From the NCBI GenBank assembly GCA_902478605.1, contig CABSLQ010000014.1:1-51502 (forward strand): 51,502 nt of DNA. Direction: 5' to 3'. Positions 16,907-25,962 of the stretch are shown one piece after another. The DNA comes from an uncultured Oscillospiraceae bacterium. Lineage in GTDB: Bacteria; Bacillota; Clostridia; Oscillospirales; Acutalibacteraceae. The notes under the pieces were generated by a model, which was not told where the DNA came from, made no database searches, and saw only the letters and a list, made by a program, of their open reading frames with translations. A program made the translations under genes and the position numbers. Positions within the stretch are counted from its first letter, which is position 1. The number at the start of each line of letters is the position of its first letter.

Positions 16907-17827
16907 ATGGGCGACGTTTTGGTTCTTGACCACGTCAGCAAATCCTTCGGCAAGCGCCAGGTGGTACAGGACGTTTCCTTTTCGGTGAAGGAAGGCGAGA
17001 TCTTCGGGTTTCTCGGCCCCAACGGCGCCGGGAAAACCACCACCATTAAAATGATTCTCGGCCTGCTGTCAATGGACGGCGGCACCATTCTGGTGGACGG
17101 CAAAAACATTGAGACCCAGTTCGAAGAGGCGATGCGGCACATCAGCGGCATCGTGGAAAATCCGGACATGTACGCCTATCTTTCCGGCTATGACAACCTG
17201 CTGATCCACGCCAGGGCCTGCGGTGTGCCGGCCAGCCGGGTGGACGAGGTGGTGGAGCTCGTCGGTATGCAGCGGCGCATCCGGGAAAAATTCAAAAGCT
17301 ACTCTCTCGGTATGAAGCAGCGCCTTGGTGTAGCGCAGGCTCTGCTTCACAATCCCAAGGTGATGATTCTCGACGAACCGACCAACGGCCTGGATCCCGC
17401 CGGCATCAAGGAGTTTCGTGACCTGATATGCCAGCTGGCCCATACGCAGGGGCTCAGCGTCCTGGTTTCCAGCCATATTCTGCTGGAAATGCAGCAAATG
17501 TGCGATCGCGTCGGCATCATCAACAGCGGCCGCCTGCAGCAGGTGGCCACCATGCAGGAGCTGACCGCCGCCGCTGCGGCCAACATGTACCGCTATGTAC
17601 TGCGCCCGATGGACAGGGCGCGGGCGCTGCTGCAGGAAAACGCCGCCGACCGCGTAGTGGATATGGCGGAGGAGCACATCGATATCCGCATTTCCCCGGA
17701 AGAAATCCCGGCGTTCAATCGCCGCCTGATGGAAAACCAGGTGGATATCTACGGGCTCAGCCCGGTGGGCAATTCCCTGGAGCAGAGCTTCATTGAAATC
17801 ACAGGGGGAGGGACTGTCATTGGGTAA
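16907..17827 (+). CDS. ABC transporter ATP-binding protein (ABC-2 type exporter)
   Basis: ATPase subunit of 306 residues that drives the permease encoded next. It has Walker A GPNGAGKT (37-44), signature YSLGMKQRLG (132-141), Walker B VMILDEPTNGLDP (152-164) and the H-loop region SSHIL. The C-terminal 80 residues form the extension typical of CcmA/BcrA-like exporters. It overlaps the permease start by 8 bp. Substrate unknown; BcrA-like members handle peptide antibiotics or membrane stress. Confidence 0.9.
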   Translation: MGDVLVLDHVSKSFGKRQVVQDVSFSVKEGEIFGFLGPNGAGKTTTIKMILGLLSMDGGTILVDGKNIETQFEEAMRHISGIVENPDMYAYLSGYDNLLIHARACGVPASRVDEVVELVGMQRRIREKFKSYSLGMKQRLGVAQALLHNPKVMILDEPTNGLDPAGIKEFRDLICQLAHTQGLSVLVSSHILLEMQQMCDRVGIINSGRLQQVATMQELTAAAAANMYRYVLRPMDRARALLQENAADRVVDMAEEHIDIRISPEEIPAFNRRLMENQVDIYGLSPVGNSLEQSFIEITGGGTVIG

Positions 17828-19424
17828 GCTGCTTCAAAACGAGCGGGTCAAGCTCTACAAAAAGCCCTCCACCTGGGTGCTCAGCAGCATTCTGGTGGCG
17901 CTGATGCTGTTTTTCGTCATCTTTATCCGGGTCATGACGCTCCTCTTCAGCGGCTCGACTGCTTCTTCCGACGCAAGATGGCAAAGCTTTTACACCCATC
18001 GCCTGCAGGAATCACAGCAACAGCAGGAGTCCACCGAACTGTCCACGCGCATCCAGGCCAAATACAATGCCGCGATGTACCAGTACCTGCTCGACAACGA
18101 AATTAGCCCGGACGACTGGCGCACCGACCCGGTTTATCTCTATTATCTGAATCTGAGCAACGCGGAATATGTCGATATTGTCCTGCAGGAAGGCGGGAGC
18201 CTGAGCATACCAGAGGAAAGCGGGCGTCAGCAGCTGGAAGCTTACAGGCAAAACGCCGCCCAGTACAAAGCCATTTTGGAGGCAAACGACTGGAAGGAAT
18301 ATATCCGTCTGCAGATCCGGCAGCTGGAGGAAGGGGATACATCCTTCTCTACCATAATCAACCTCTCCTCCAGCGGCGTTACCATTTCCAATCAACAGCT
18401 GGAAACGCCGCAGGAGCGGCAGGTGGTCATCGAAATTCTCCAGATGCAAATCGATATGGATGTCAAGCCCTTGCCGCAATACAACGAATACTATTTGGGC
18501 AACGGCTCCTCCTCCCGGGAAGAAACCTGGAAACGCGACCAGCTGAGCACGCTGCAGAGCAACAAGCTTTCTCTGCTGCGCGGCGAAAACATGAGCACCC
18601 AAACCCCCCTGACCAAATCGGCCACCGCCAAGCTGGAAGTGGAAAACCGGGTCATTGAAGAAGAACTGCGCACAAATACCGTGCCCGTGGATCCCGAAAA
18701 CTCCTTTCTTGGCATGCTGGACGCCTTCACGGGCAATCTGAGCCTCATCACCCTGCTGATCATCGTCCTTGCCGGCGGCATTATCTCAAGCGAGTTCAGC
18801 ACCGGCACGGTCAAGCTTCTGCTCATCACCCCGCACCGCCGGCAAAAAATCTTCTGGGCCAAAGCCCTGCTGCTCGTGGAGATCACCGCGATTATACTCG
18901 GCTCTACCTTTGTGCTCGCTTTTATTTGCTCGGCCGTTTTCAACGGCTTTGCCGGTATCGGCGCCATGACGGTGATAAGCCTGTTCGGTCAGGTGGTGCG
19001 CCTGCCGTTGCTGGTGGTCATCGTGTGTAAGTACCTGCTGCTGATGCTGCCCGTGCTGACGTATGGGGGCCTGGCCATGATGCTTTCGGCCGTCACGCGC
19101 AAAACCTCGGTGGCTATTGCGGTCTCTCTGCTGCTGATGTATGGCAGCCAGATCGGCATGCTGCTGTTGGTGGCCGGCTCTGTCGAGCTGCTGGGCGCCC
19201 CCCTGCCCGGACTCAAATTCCTGCTGTTCGCCAACACCGACCTTTCCTATTATCTGCCCAGTGCCTCCGACATGGCGCAGCAGATGAGTATGGGGATGAA
19301 TTTACAGCTCGCCCAGTACGATACCACCATGAGCCTCGGCTTCTCTGTTCTGATTCTCCTCGTATATCTGGGCTGCTTCCTCTGGATTGCGCGTGACAGC
19401 TTCTGCCGCCGCGATATCAAATAA
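17820..19424 (+). CDS. ABC-2 type permease with large extracellular domain
   Basis: Membrane subunit of the exporter, 534 residues from TTG at 17820, which has GGGGGAGGG upstream; a TTG at 17793 is a weaker alternative inside the ATPase gene. One membrane segment (about 20-42) is followed by a hydrophilic, Gln/Glu-rich region of about 260 residues with coiled-coil character, outside the cell. Five or six C-terminal membrane segments follow, with the family stretch GGIISSEFSTGTVKLLLITPH. The long extracellular part fits roles in peptide or cell-envelope stress export, but nothing identifies the substrate. Confidence 0.85.
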   Translation: MGKLLQNERVKLYKKPSTWVLSSILVALMLFFVIFIRVMTLLFSGSTASSDARWQSFYTHRLQESQQQQESTELSTRIQAKYNAAMYQYLLDNEISPDDWRTDPVYLYYLNLSNAEYVDIVLQEGGSLSIPEESGRQQLEAYRQNAAQYKAILEANDWKEYIRLQIRQLEEGDTSFSTIINLSSSGVTISNQQLETPQERQVVIEILQMQIDMDVKPLPQYNEYYLGNGSSSREETWKRDQLSTLQSNKLSLLRGENMSTQTPLTKSATAKLEVENRVIEEELRTNTVPVDPENSFLGMLDAFTGNLSLITLLIIVLAGGIISSEFSTGTVKLLLITPHRRQKIFWAKALLLVEITAIILGSTFVLAFICSAVFNGFAGIGAMTVISLFGQVVRLPLLVVIVCKYLLLMLPVLTYGGLAMMLSAVTRKTSVAIAVSLLLMYGSQIGMLLLVAGSVELLGAPLPGLKFLLFANTDLSYYLPSASDMAQQMSMGMNLQLAQYDTTMSLGFSVLILLVYLGCFLWIARDSFCRRDIK

Positions 19425-19448
19425 CTGGCCGCAAAGCTTTTTAAGCGA

Positions 19449-19484
19449 AAGCCGCCGTCATCCCGCAAGATGGCGGCGGCTTTT
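19449..19484 (+). terminator. Terminator of the ABC exporter operon
   Basis: AAAGCCGCCGTCATC pairs with GATGGCGGCGGC around a short loop and is followed by TTTTCGTT, 25 bp after the permease stop. Confidence 0.8.
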
Positions 19485-19765
19485 CGTTCTGTCAAAGGCA
19501 TTTCATAATGCGTCGCCGTCAAAGGTGCCGGCCGCTTTCTCCACGTAAAGGGCAGCGTCCGCGTCTCTGTCGTTTAAGGCCGAAAGCTCTTCCCCGGTTT
19601 ATGACCTGGCGGCTTTTCGTACCCATATGGCCAGACCTGGAGGCGCGGATCTGCCAGGACCGCCTCTGCTTCGCACCGCTTCACTGCAAAGGGACGGAAC
19701 GCACGCAGGCGCTCCGTCCCTTTGCTATGAGATGAATGGATAGGACCGGCTATCAATGAATAGCG
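19485..19765. other. Intergenic interval between convergent genes
   Basis: About 280 bp without a convincing gene. It contains a second hairpin (19689-19725, AAAGGGACGGAACGC with GCTCCGTCCCTTT), which may end the minus-strand gene at 19766. The short sequence GTCAAAGG occurs twice (near 19491 and 19518). Nothing else recognisable. Confidence 0.5.
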
Positions 19766-22597
19766 TTAGCAGGCCGAACGCTGCATCTTCCGCATTCTTG
19801 CCACGACCACCGCTCCGGAAACCGCCGCCAGCAGGAAGATGAGCGGTACAATAACCCGTTCACCGGTGCTGGGGATGTCGCTGTCGCCGGGGGTGGTATG
19901 GCCGCCGTCACCGCCAGGTGTGTTCCCGCCAGGCTGGTTTTCACCGGGATTGCTGCCGTCGCCGATGCCGACCATATTCAACGCAATCACCGGGTAGACC
20001 GACACGGGATCGCCCTGCATGTTGTACCCGACAACCTGAATTTCATAGTTTTTGCTTTCCAGATTTTCAAAGGTATATTCACCCGCCGAATAGGGCAGCA
20101 CGTCGCTCTTTTGATCGAGCGTGTAGCCGGTGTCGGTTTTCGCAAACAGATACACGCGGTAATTGCTGATGCCGGATGCCGCGTTCCAGCCGATCTGCAC
20201 CTTGTCGATCGCGCTGCTCATGATGCCCGCGCTGTTTTCATCCATGTTGGGGGTCAGAGGCGCCGTGGGATCGGGAAGCGTCGGTTCATCGGGATCTTCC
20301 GGCTCGCCGGGGTCTTCACCCGATCCGCCGCCCAGGGTGGAGAAGGGCCCGCCGACGAGCGCCGTGCTCTTGTTGCCCGCCGCGTCCTGCGCCACCACGG
20401 CCGCGTAGTATTCTGTTGCGGAATCCAGCTCACCCACCAATGCCTGGGTCTGCCCCGTAACCGTCACGCCGCCCTCCGTGGGGATGCTGTCGGCGGTAAA
20501 GGCTTCCTTGCCGACATACACGGTGTACTGGATGCCCTTGTCGCTCGTCTGGTCGTCGGTGGCCGCCGGCCAGCTCAGGGTCAGGCTGGTGCCGGAAGCG
20601 GAATCCATCGCCAGCTCGCCGGCCGCGAAGGCAGGCGCCTGGGTGTCGGGACCCAGCTCTGCATTCAGATCCATGGCCACGCAGGCCGCGATCTTCTGAT
20701 ACCAGGGCATTTCTGCCTGGGTAAATGCCTTGCTTTCCACTCGCAGCTCGTCGCCAGCCTTCATCTCCAAGCCGGAGAGAGTGGGAATAAGAATCCAATT
20801 GCTCTTGTCATCGCTATAGCCCGGCAGAACCGCCCAGTCATCCTGCATTTCAAAGCCGCCCTCTTCTGCTGCCGCTTCAGTGGGCCAAATGGTTTTGCCG
20901 TTGAGGGTGATGCGCACCCCAAGCTCCTGATCGCCGCCGCCGCCGTCAATGCTCCGGAAATACGGGGTAATCTCAAAGCTCTGAGCCCGATCCTCGTCTG
21001 CGCTGCGGAAGGTATAAATACCCGCCTTGGGTGCCGAGAAGGTCATGGCAGCGTAAATCTTGTAATCGGGATTAACCGAATCCACCGGATTGACCGGCAT
21101 TAGCTGGGACAGAAAATACCGCCCATCTTCCGGCATATCCTTGGGAGAATAGAAGTTGACGCCCGGGAAATTGCCTCCCCAGTCATACGTCGGATTTTTC
21201 AGGTATATATAACCGCTGGGCGCATCAAAGGTAGTCAGATTTGCTGTGATCCAGTCGCCTGTCTCGGCTCCCTTGTCCTGCAGGAGCTGTACGCGCCAGG
21301 GAGATTCGCTTTCCAGCGCGGAAATATCCACGTTTGTCATGGAAGCCTGCGCAAACAAGTATTCGCGCACATCGTCAAAGTAATCGTATACCTCATACTC
21401 CGCCACGTTTTTGGGCGGCGGATCCTGGGTGCGGAAGGGCCCGGCCTTCAGCAGGACATAATTGCCCGCCATGTCGTAGGCCGCCACCGCCACATAATAC
21501 TCGGTGGAGCCCTCCAGCCCGGAGAGGGTCATGGAGGTCTTGTCAGGGGCGGTAACGCCCTCCATGCCGTCGATGCTCTCGATGGCTTCGGTGGAGTAGA
21601 ATACCTTGTAGGTCATGTTGTTGGCGGCGGTCTTGTTGTCGGTGGCCGCCGGCCAGGTCAGGGACAGCGTCGTATCGGTGGCCGCGTCGGCGTTGTTGGC
21701 AACCGCCGCGTCGGCCGGGAATTCGGGCGCCACCTCGTCCGGCGGGATGGGGCCGGTGTAGGTCATGTTGGCGCTGGCCGTTGTGCTGAAAAGCCAAGGC
21801 CCGCCGGTAAGAGCTTCATCACCAACCGGCACATGTTCTTCTGTATAAGCACGGCATTCAACCCGCAATACCTGCCCCTCGTTCATTTCCAGATCGGGCA
21901 GATCGGGTATGTCCACCGGAGCATCATGAGTTACCTCTGCCCAGCCTTCGTTGATGGTAATCCCCTTTTCCGCATCGGCTTCCTGCGGCCAGATGGGAGA
22001 ACCATCGATGGTGATGCGGATTCCCACTTTGTGTTCAACGTCATTGCGCACCATGAACGAGCCCGTTTCTGAAGCAGATGCAGAATCATCAATGGGCGAC
22101 TGGCTGAACTTGTACACACCGGGAGCCGGAGCAGTAAAAGCCCAAGCTGCCCAGTCGTCAAAGGCACCATTATCGGTTTTCAGAGGGAACAGCAATGTCA
22201 AATCCTTCTTGGGTTCCTCCGTTGGGGCATACATGGATACGCCGGGATAACAGCCGCCCCATTCATATCCGTCAATCCAGGCATAGACATACTGGGAGGG
22301 ATCGTATTTGACCTTGCTGACAGTTGTCCACTCGGTCGCATCCTTTTTCTTAACTTGCCCTTGCCACTGGGAAGTCACATCGACAATAGCTGTCCCTGCC
22401 TCGCCCGCGTTTCTGGACAGGGCGTCGAGCGCATCGCGGTAATCGCTCAGCTTATACTGGGTCCCGGCCTCCACCGCGACCTTCGCTGCGGCGCGGCGGG
22501 GCGCCGCCTGCACCCCCGGCACACCTAAAAAGGTGGCCAGGGACATCAGCAGGCAGACGATCGATGCGATGGAAATACTTTTGCGCAAACGTTTCAT
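19766..22597 (-). CDS. Wall-anchored protein with a duplicated domain and fibronectin type III repeats
   Basis: Secreted surface protein of 943 residues. The signal peptide covers about 1-31. Two copies of an unrecognised domain (about 42-280 and 398-648) are each followed by an FN3 domain (about 290-390 and 655-754). Shared blocks are WGGCYPGVSMYAP / WGGNFPGVNFYSP, APAPGVYKF / APKAGIYTF and VGIRITIDGSPIWP / LGVRITLNGKTIWP. A third FN3-like domain (785-876) and a Gly/Pro linker precede IPSTG (908-912), a hydrophobic segment and a basic tail, which is a sortase-type anchor. The ATG follows AAAGGAGG, 48 bp after the upstream surface gene, so the two are probably one operon. Likely a glycan-binding or adhesive protein. 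Confidence 0.85.
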   Translation of the reverse strand: MKRLRKSISIASIVCLLMSLATFLGVPGVQAAPRRAAAKVAVEAGTQYKLSDYRDALDALSRNAGEAGTAIVDVTSQWQGQVKKKDATEWTTVSKVKYDPSQYVYAWIDGYEWGGCYPGVSMYAPTEEPKKDLTLLFPLKTDNGAFDDWAAWAFTAPAPGVYKFSQSPIDDSASASETGSFMVRNDVEHKVGIRITIDGSPIWPQEADAEKGITINEGWAEVTHDAPVDIPDLPDLEMNEGQVLRVECRAYTEEHVPVGDEALTGGPWLFSTTASANMTYTGPIPPDEVAPEFPADAAVANNADAATDTTLSLTWPAATDNKTAANNMTYKVFYSTEAIESIDGMEGVTAPDKTSMTLSGLEGSTEYYVAVAAYDMAGNYVLLKAGPFRTQDPPPKNVAEYEVYDYFDDVREYLFAQASMTNVDISALESESPWRVQLLQDKGAETGDWITANLTTFDAPSGYIYLKNPTYDWGGNFPGVNFYSPKDMPEDGRYFLSQLMPVNPVDSVNPDYKIYAAMTFSAPKAGIYTFRSADEDRAQSFEITPYFRSIDGGGGDQELGVRITLNGKTIWPTEAAAEEGGFEMQDDWAVLPGYSDDKSNWILIPTLSGLEMKAGDELRVESKAFTQAEMPWYQKIAACVAMDLNAELGPDTQAPAFAAGELAMDSASGTSLTLSWPAATDDQTSDKGIQYTVYVGKEAFTADSIPTEGGVTVTGQTQALVGELDSATEYYAAVVAQDAAGNKSTALVGGPFSTLGGGSGEDPGEPEDPDEPTLPDPTAPLTPNMDENSAGIMSSAIDKVQIGWNAASGISNYRVYLFAKTDTGYTLDQKSDVLPYSAGEYTFENLESKNYEIQVVGYNMQGDPVSVYPVIALNMVGIGDGSNPGENQPGGNTPGGDGGHTTPGDSDIPSTGERVIVPLIFLLAAVSGAVVVARMRKMQRSAC

Positions 22598-22645
22598 CCT
22601 TCATCCTCCTTTTATGCTTATGCAACAGCCCCCGGCTGTCAAAGG

Positions 22646-25585
22646 TCACTTGCACTGCTTCCTGCGCAGGGTCAGCGCCGCGCCCGCGGCCAGAACCGCC
22701 AGGCCTGCCGCGCACAGAAGGGCCACCGGGCTTTCGCCAGTGTTGGCACCGCCGTTGTCCGGCTCCGACGCATTGACGGTGGAACCGGTGGTGGGCGTGG
22801 TGGTTTCCGGCTTGGTCTCCTCGGAAGAAGGCTTGGTTTCCTCCGGCTCCCGGGCCGGATTGACGATGCCCAGCACTACCGTCTGGCTCGGCTCGAGCGA
22901 CACGGTGTACACGCCGTCGTTCAGGGTCACCGCCTGGCCGGAAATCATCTCCTGAATGGTGCAGCCATCGCGCAGGCCCAGCTTATCCAGCGCCACGGTC
23001 ACATTGACCGTCTGCTTCTCGGTGCCGTTGTTGAACAGCGTGAAATAGGCGCCCTCATCCGCCGAAGCGCCGAAACGCTCCACGAGCACATCCGCATTGT
23101 CCGAGACGGCACGGGTCACCGGCTCCCAGCCGGCTTCGGCGATGGTCTTCAGGGTCGGCATATATTTCTGGAAGATGTCCCGATCCCGCTCGTAGAACAG
23201 CTCGCGGCTGGTCCAATACTGCAGGTTGTCGCTGTAGCTTGCCTGCGGGCTGGGGAAGATACCAAAAGCCAGGCACCGCTGGAAGTACTTCTCCATCATC
23301 TCGTGATCAAACACGGTGTAATCGTTGCTCAGCAGGATGCAGAACGGCTTCTGATACGACAGGGTTCTCCACATGCTCATATCGTCGATGCTCTGCGGGG
23401 CGTACATGTTGCCGTTGAGGGCGGTCATCTCGGTGCCCATGGCGTCGATGAGCGGCGTATAGAAGCTGGTCTTATCCGGGCACTTATTGGAAAAGATGGT
23501 CTTGTCCATGGCGTGCAGCTCGGTGTTGAGTTTTTTGACAAACTCCCACGTATTGGACGCCCGGTGCAGCATGGGCATCTTGTAATAGGGCGAGTAGGTC
23601 AGCGGCACCGTGGTGTACTGGTAATGCTCCTTGTTGAAGTTGGCGTTGCCGTTCCACCAGCCGCTCAGCTCATCCAGATAGATGCCGTCAAACGGCACCG
23701 TCGTGCACGCAAACGGATCAAAGAGGACGTCCATCTGCTCCTGGCTGAGATACAGGTTGTAGAAGTTGTACTCGCCTGGCAGTGCAGGATTGGCATTGAT
23801 ATGGATTTGAGCGCCGTTGGGCGCCCAGGCCACGTCGACGGGATACCAGTTCAGGCGGCCAAAGGGATTGAGCCCCTTGCAGAAATCGGTGGCGATGGCC
23901 TGCCGAGTGGCCTCAATGCTCTTGTCCTGGGCCGCCTGGGCCGCTATGGCGTCCTGCACCATCTGATCGTTAGGGAGGCTCTCCATGTTTTTAAGCCACC
24001 AGTCGCCCGGCTCAATGTATTTGTATCCCTTGATGCCGTGCTCCATTTCATAGAAGCCCTCAATACGGAAGGTTTCGCCGCCCTCTTCCTTGAACTTGAA
24101 GTTGAAATCCTCGGGATCGACGACGCTGCTCGTCAGGGTCCAGGCCACCCACAGACCCTGGTCCTTCTCCAGCACTTCGTAATAGTCGGGGAAGATGCGG
24201 GTGTATTTCTCCATCGCAGCGCGGAAGCCCCATTCCGGATCGTCCAGCTTATACACGACGAAGGAGAAACGGGCGGCATCGGGCGCTTCCTTGACAATGC
24301 CCAGGTGATAGGTCAGCACATACTGCTGGGTGCTGCCGTTGTATTCCAGCTCCCAATAGGTGGGGAAATCCATGCTGACCGCAATGGCCAGGCCCAAATC
24401 CTCGTTATAAATCACCGAGGTGGGATACATGGAACGAGGCACGCTGTCCCAGTCGACGATGGACATATCGCCCTGGCCCAGTTCTTTATAGATGTTCCCG
24501 ACACCGCCGGTGGCGATGTCCTCATCCTTCTGGATGCTGACGCCCCATTTCCAGCCGGAAGCGGTGACCGGCAGCGCATAGGAAAGCTGAACGGCCCGGC
24601 CATCCGCCGAGTTGGTGGCATCCCGGATGACACCATTAACGGCAATGTGGGTGTCCGCCTCGGTATAATCGGCTTCCAGCGACAGGCCCAGCGTATCCTG
24701 GCTGCCCCGGAATTTGTCGGGCGCGGAAGCGGAGCCGGGGGCAAAGGCATACACGCCGGTATTGTCCGCCGCGGCGATATCGCGCACCAGGAAGCCGGAA
24801 TATGCATTGTTGGCCAACTCCTGGCCGTCAATTTTCAGCGAGGTGACCACCGAATCGCCAAGGCCCAGCTCCAGGCCGTCCCCCGTTTTCAGGGTTTTCT
24901 TGGTGCCCTGCTCGGGTGCGGTCTGCAGCACCTGCACCGGCATGTTCTGGAAGGTGGAGGTGGCATCCGTTTGCCCCATGCACAGGGTGATTTCGTCAAA
25001 CCATGCCGTGCCGCAGATCGGGTTGCGCAGGAACGCGTACACGTTCATGCTTTTGGCCGGTTTCTGCAGGGTAAAGGATACCTCGCGGTACTCCCAGTCA
25101 TGGGTGCCTTCGGTAAACTGGGTCGAGAACCATTTGCTGGTGCCGTCTTCATATCCAACATTTACCGCCAGGCAGTAGGAGAAATACTCCACGCCTACAA
25201 CGCGGTACACATCCTGTGCCTTGCTCCACCCGCTGAGCACATAGGTGCCCTGGACCGGGGCGCTGATGGTCTGGTACAGGCCGCCCTCGGCGCCCTCGGG
25301 CGTCACCACCTTATACACAGATCTGTCAACGCCTTCATGGCCGGCTGTGGTTTCCATGGCATACCCTTTGTTCCAGCCCACCCAGGTCCCCAATAGATTT
25401 TCGCTGAGCTGGTCTGCCCCGGCCAGATTCATTATGTGCATGGCGTCTCCATCTCCCGGCGCATCCGCAGTGACGGTCTCCTGCGCCTGCGCATTGATTG
25501 TCCCGTTTCCGGGAAGAACCTGCACCGCTGTCAGCAGTGCCATACCAAGGGCTGCGCAATGAATCAGAATTCGTGTTTTCTTCAA
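22646..25585 (-). CDS. Wall-anchored glycosidase-like protein with N-terminal carbohydrate-binding module
   Basis: Secreted protein of 979 residues. The start is taken as TTG at 25585 (MKKTRILIHC), since AAGGGGGA precedes it and it gives a clean signal peptide; the open frame runs on to 25714. Residues about 47-203 resemble a CBM4/22-like jelly roll (the NLLGTWVGWNKG region and YVLSGWSKAQDVY). Residues 225-445 look beta-rich. Residues about 455-870 look like a (beta/alpha)8 barrel, with VAWTLTSS, NWYPVDVAWAPNGAQIHINA and the acidic cluster FDGIYLDELSGWW (632-644). A Thr/Glu-rich linker and NTGE anchor, membrane segment and RRKQCK tail end it. I do not recognise the exact glycoside hydrolase family. 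It heads the pair with the FN3 protein. Confidence 0.75.
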   Translation of the reverse strand: MKKTRILIHCAALGMALLTAVQVLPGNGTINAQAQETVTADAPGDGDAMHIMNLAGADQLSENLLGTWVGWNKGYAMETTAGHEGVDRSVYKVVTPEGAEGGLYQTISAPVQGTYVLSGWSKAQDVYRVVGVEYFSYCLAVNVGYEDGTSKWFSTQFTEGTHDWEYREVSFTLQKPAKSMNVYAFLRNPICGTAWFDEITLCMGQTDATSTFQNMPVQVLQTAPEQGTKKTLKTGDGLELGLGDSVVTSLKIDGQELANNAYSGFLVRDIAAADNTGVYAFAPGSASAPDKFRGSQDTLGLSLEADYTEADTHIAVNGVIRDATNSADGRAVQLSYALPVTASGWKWGVSIQKDEDIATGGVGNIYKELGQGDMSIVDWDSVPRSMYPTSVIYNEDLGLAIAVSMDFPTYWELEYNGSTQQYVLTYHLGIVKEAPDAARFSFVVYKLDDPEWGFRAAMEKYTRIFPDYYEVLEKDQGLWVAWTLTSSVVDPEDFNFKFKEEGGETFRIEGFYEMEHGIKGYKYIEPGDWWLKNMESLPNDQMVQDAIAAQAAQDKSIEATRQAIATDFCKGLNPFGRLNWYPVDVAWAPNGAQIHINANPALPGEYNFYNLYLSQEQMDVLFDPFACTTVPFDGIYLDELSGWWNGNANFNKEHYQYTTVPLTYSPYYKMPMLHRASNTWEFVKKLNTELHAMDKTIFSNKCPDKTSFYTPLIDAMGTEMTALNGNMYAPQSIDDMSMWRTLSYQKPFCILLSNDYTVFDHEMMEKYFQRCLAFGIFPSPQASYSDNLQYWTSRELFYERDRDIFQKYMPTLKTIAEAGWEPVTRAVSDNADVLVERFGASADEGAYFTLFNNGTEKQTVNVTVALDKLGLRDGCTIQEMISGQAVTLNDGVYTVSLEPSQTVVLGIVNPAREPEETKPSSEETKPETTTPTTGSTVNASEPDNGGANTGESPVALLCAAGLAVLAAGAALTLRRKQCK

Positions 25586-25685
25586 ATGTATCCCCCTTTT
25601 CCTCCTGCTTTGCATGGTCCTTTTCCTGTCGGCAACGCTATGGCGCGGCAGACCTCCGGCCGTCTGCCATTTCGCCATTATCTTC

Positions 25686-25714
25686 ACTATAAAGAATTGC
25701 GTTTGTGGATACAA
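25686..25714 (-). promoter_or_regulatory. Promoter of the surface-protein operon
   Basis: TTGTAT (25709-25714) and TATAGT (25686-25691) on the minus strand are 17 bp apart, about 100 bp before the TTG start. Confidence 0.6.
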
Positions 25715-25913
25715 GCAAATATCTTTGTAATTTGTGTTGTATTTTTTCGGTATTTATTTTCTTTGTAAAGATTCTTTTTTATAAATTCTTACTATATGCC
25801 TCTATAGGCGCGTTTGTTTTCCATTTTTCTGAAAATGCAGCGCAAAAAAAGTAACAATTATCTAAAAAATTCTATAAGCATTCTTAACAATGCCCATATT
25901 CAACCCATAAAAA

Positions 25914-25923
25914 ATGGTATAAT
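25914..25923 (+). promoter_or_regulatory. Extended -10 promoter of the two-component operon
   Basis: ATGGTATAAT carries the TGn extension and a perfect -10 (25918-25923), 40 bp before the ATG at 25963. The -35 position (CATATT) is poor. The rest of 25715-25917 is AT-rich with no gene. Confidence 0.65.
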
Positions 25924-25962
25924 ATAGATATGCTGGATCTTAAAAATTAGGGAGGGCTTTCC

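Noticed and set aside
23303..25396. A 697-codon plus-strand open frame opposite the glycosidase-like gene
   Set aside because: Shadow frame: no domain, odd composition, and the opposite strand encodes a coherent secreted protein.
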